Shown one piece after another: positions 63,394 through 64,000 of a stretch of DNA of 64,000 nucleotides. The stretch is from the NCBI GenBank assembly GCA_024683455.1, contig JAIKYE010000078.1, positions 1 to 64,000 on the forward strand, written 5' to 3'. A program made the position numbers and the translations under genes. The stretch is from Bacteroidaceae bacterium (GTDB lineage: Bacteria > Bacteroidota > Bacteroidia > Bacteroidales > Bacteroidaceae). Under the pieces are notes generated by a model. It was not told the DNA's origin. It saw only the letters and a program-made list of their open reading frames with translations, and made no database searches. Every line of letters starts with the position of its first letter. The first letter of the stretch is position 1.

Positions 63394-64000
63394 ACCATAG
63401 AAAGGAGAATTTTCTTTGCTTGGAGTGCATCTTGCTCCAGTTGCTTCTGTAGAGCTTGAAGAGAGGAAAAGGGTTTCTCGTCACGCAAACGCTCCACGAT
63501 GTTTACTTTCACTCTCTTGCCATACAAATCACCACTGAATTCAAACAGGTTGGCCTCTACCGACAACTCATTTCCATTGTTCAGCGTGGGTCGGTGCCCT
63601 ATACACAGCATGCCATTATAAAAAGCCTCATCAACTTCAGCTTTTATAGCGTAAACACCACAGGCAGGGAGAAGTTTATCATTTGGCACCTCTATATTGG
63701 CTGTAGGAAATCCTATGTTCCGGCCCACTTGATGACCACTTACAACCTTTCCTTGAATACTATATTCGTAACCTAACAGTCGGTTAGCCTGCTTTATCTC
63801 GCCAACTTGCAAATGCCGACGGATAACGCTACTGCTCACCTTCTCGCCCTCCAACTCGTGAGCTAATACCACGTCAATACCAGTCTGCTTACCCCACTCT
63901 ACATACTCCGCAAAGGTACCACCTCCATATCCGAAATGATGGTCATAGCCAATTACCAAAGTCTTTACATGCAACTGAGCACTTAGGACATGCGACATAA
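63390..64000 (-). CDS. ribF: Bifunctional riboflavin kinase/FAD synthetase, 5'-truncated by the window
   Basis: Makes FMN and FAD. The visible part covers the end of the N-terminal FAD synthetase domain (VIGYDHHFGYGGG, SSSVIRRHLQVG) and the full riboflavin kinase domain (GKVVSGHQVGRNIGFPTANIEV, ...GVYAI, GNELSVEANLFEF). The start codon lies beyond position 64000; the Met at 63998 is internal. Coupled to the methyltransferase gene by the ATGA overlap. Confidence 0.95.
   Translation of the reverse strand, partial: MSHVLSAQLHVKTLVIGYDHHFGYGGGTFAEYVEWGKQTGIDVVLAHELEGEKVSSSVIRRHLQVGEIKQANRLLGYEYSIQGKVVSGHQVGRNIGFPTANIEVPNDKLLPACGVYAIKAEVDEAFYNGMLCIGHRPTLNNGNELSVEANLFEFSGDLYGKRVKVNIVERLRDEKPFSSLQALQKQLEQDALQAKKILLSMV

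Overview
The window looks like chromosomal DNA of a Prevotella-like member of the Bacteroidales. The signs are the Bacteroidetes promoter pattern (a -7 box TAnnTTTG, often with TTG about 19-20 bp upstream) in front of many genes, an FtsI with a C-terminal PASTA domain, Bacteroidetes-type FtsL and DUF3109 proteins, SusC/D-independent GH92/GH76 mannosidases, a BspA-type leucine-rich-repeat protein, and secreted proteins ending in the short C-terminal tail common in Prevotella. No rRNA, CRISPR array, prophage or insertion-sequence transposase was seen.

Layout. 1-17.4 kb: a secreted cyclophilin (minus strand), then the complete division and cell wall cluster on the plus strand: mraZ-rsmH-ftsL-ftsI-murE-mraY-murD-ftsW-murG/murC-ftsQ-ftsA-ftsZ, closed by the convergent recO. 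A two-repeat MraZ operator sits between the promoter boxes. murG and murC are one uninterrupted reading frame, joined across a run of eight A. 17.5-23.5 kb: tRNA-Glu, rpsT, gyrB, then a prolyl-tRNA editing protein, DUF3109 protein, ung and gpmI on the minus strand. 23.6-32.2 kb: a very large secreted M60-type metallopeptidase flanked by leucine-rich-repeat modules, rnhB, and the sufBCDS iron-sulfur assembly operon.

32.4-39.8 kb: a six-gene plus-strand operon that reads as a complete L-galactose pathway: L-galactose dehydrogenase, lactonase, MFS permease, L-galactonate 5-dehydrogenase, tagaturonate reductase and altronate dehydratase, giving 2-keto-3-deoxygluconate. The last gene carries two full copies and one partial copy of a GC-rich palindromic element, all in the same orientation and reading phase, so that they are translated into the enzyme. 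A related palindrome fills the gap between two genes at 60.6 kb. This set of elements is the strongest candidate here for something not well described.

39.9-47.4 kb (minus strand): cvpA, infB, nusA, rimP with a structured leader; an S41 protease with a translationally coupled 37-residue membrane peptide; and a DUF2007 zinc-ribbon protein. 47.6-55.9 kb: a CPBP membrane protease, a two-domain secreted esterase, a GH92 mannosidase with an esterase, a small hypothetical protein, Hsp20, two identical tRNA-Asn genes and a PfkB kinase. 56-62.1 kb: a minus-strand operon of a Tat-type Gfo/Idh/MocA oxidoreductase, a DUF1080 protein, a second GH92 and a GH76. The second GH92 has Gln where the first has the presumed general-acid Glu, which suggests a different substrate. 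The window ends with a methyltransferase and the 5'-truncated ribF.
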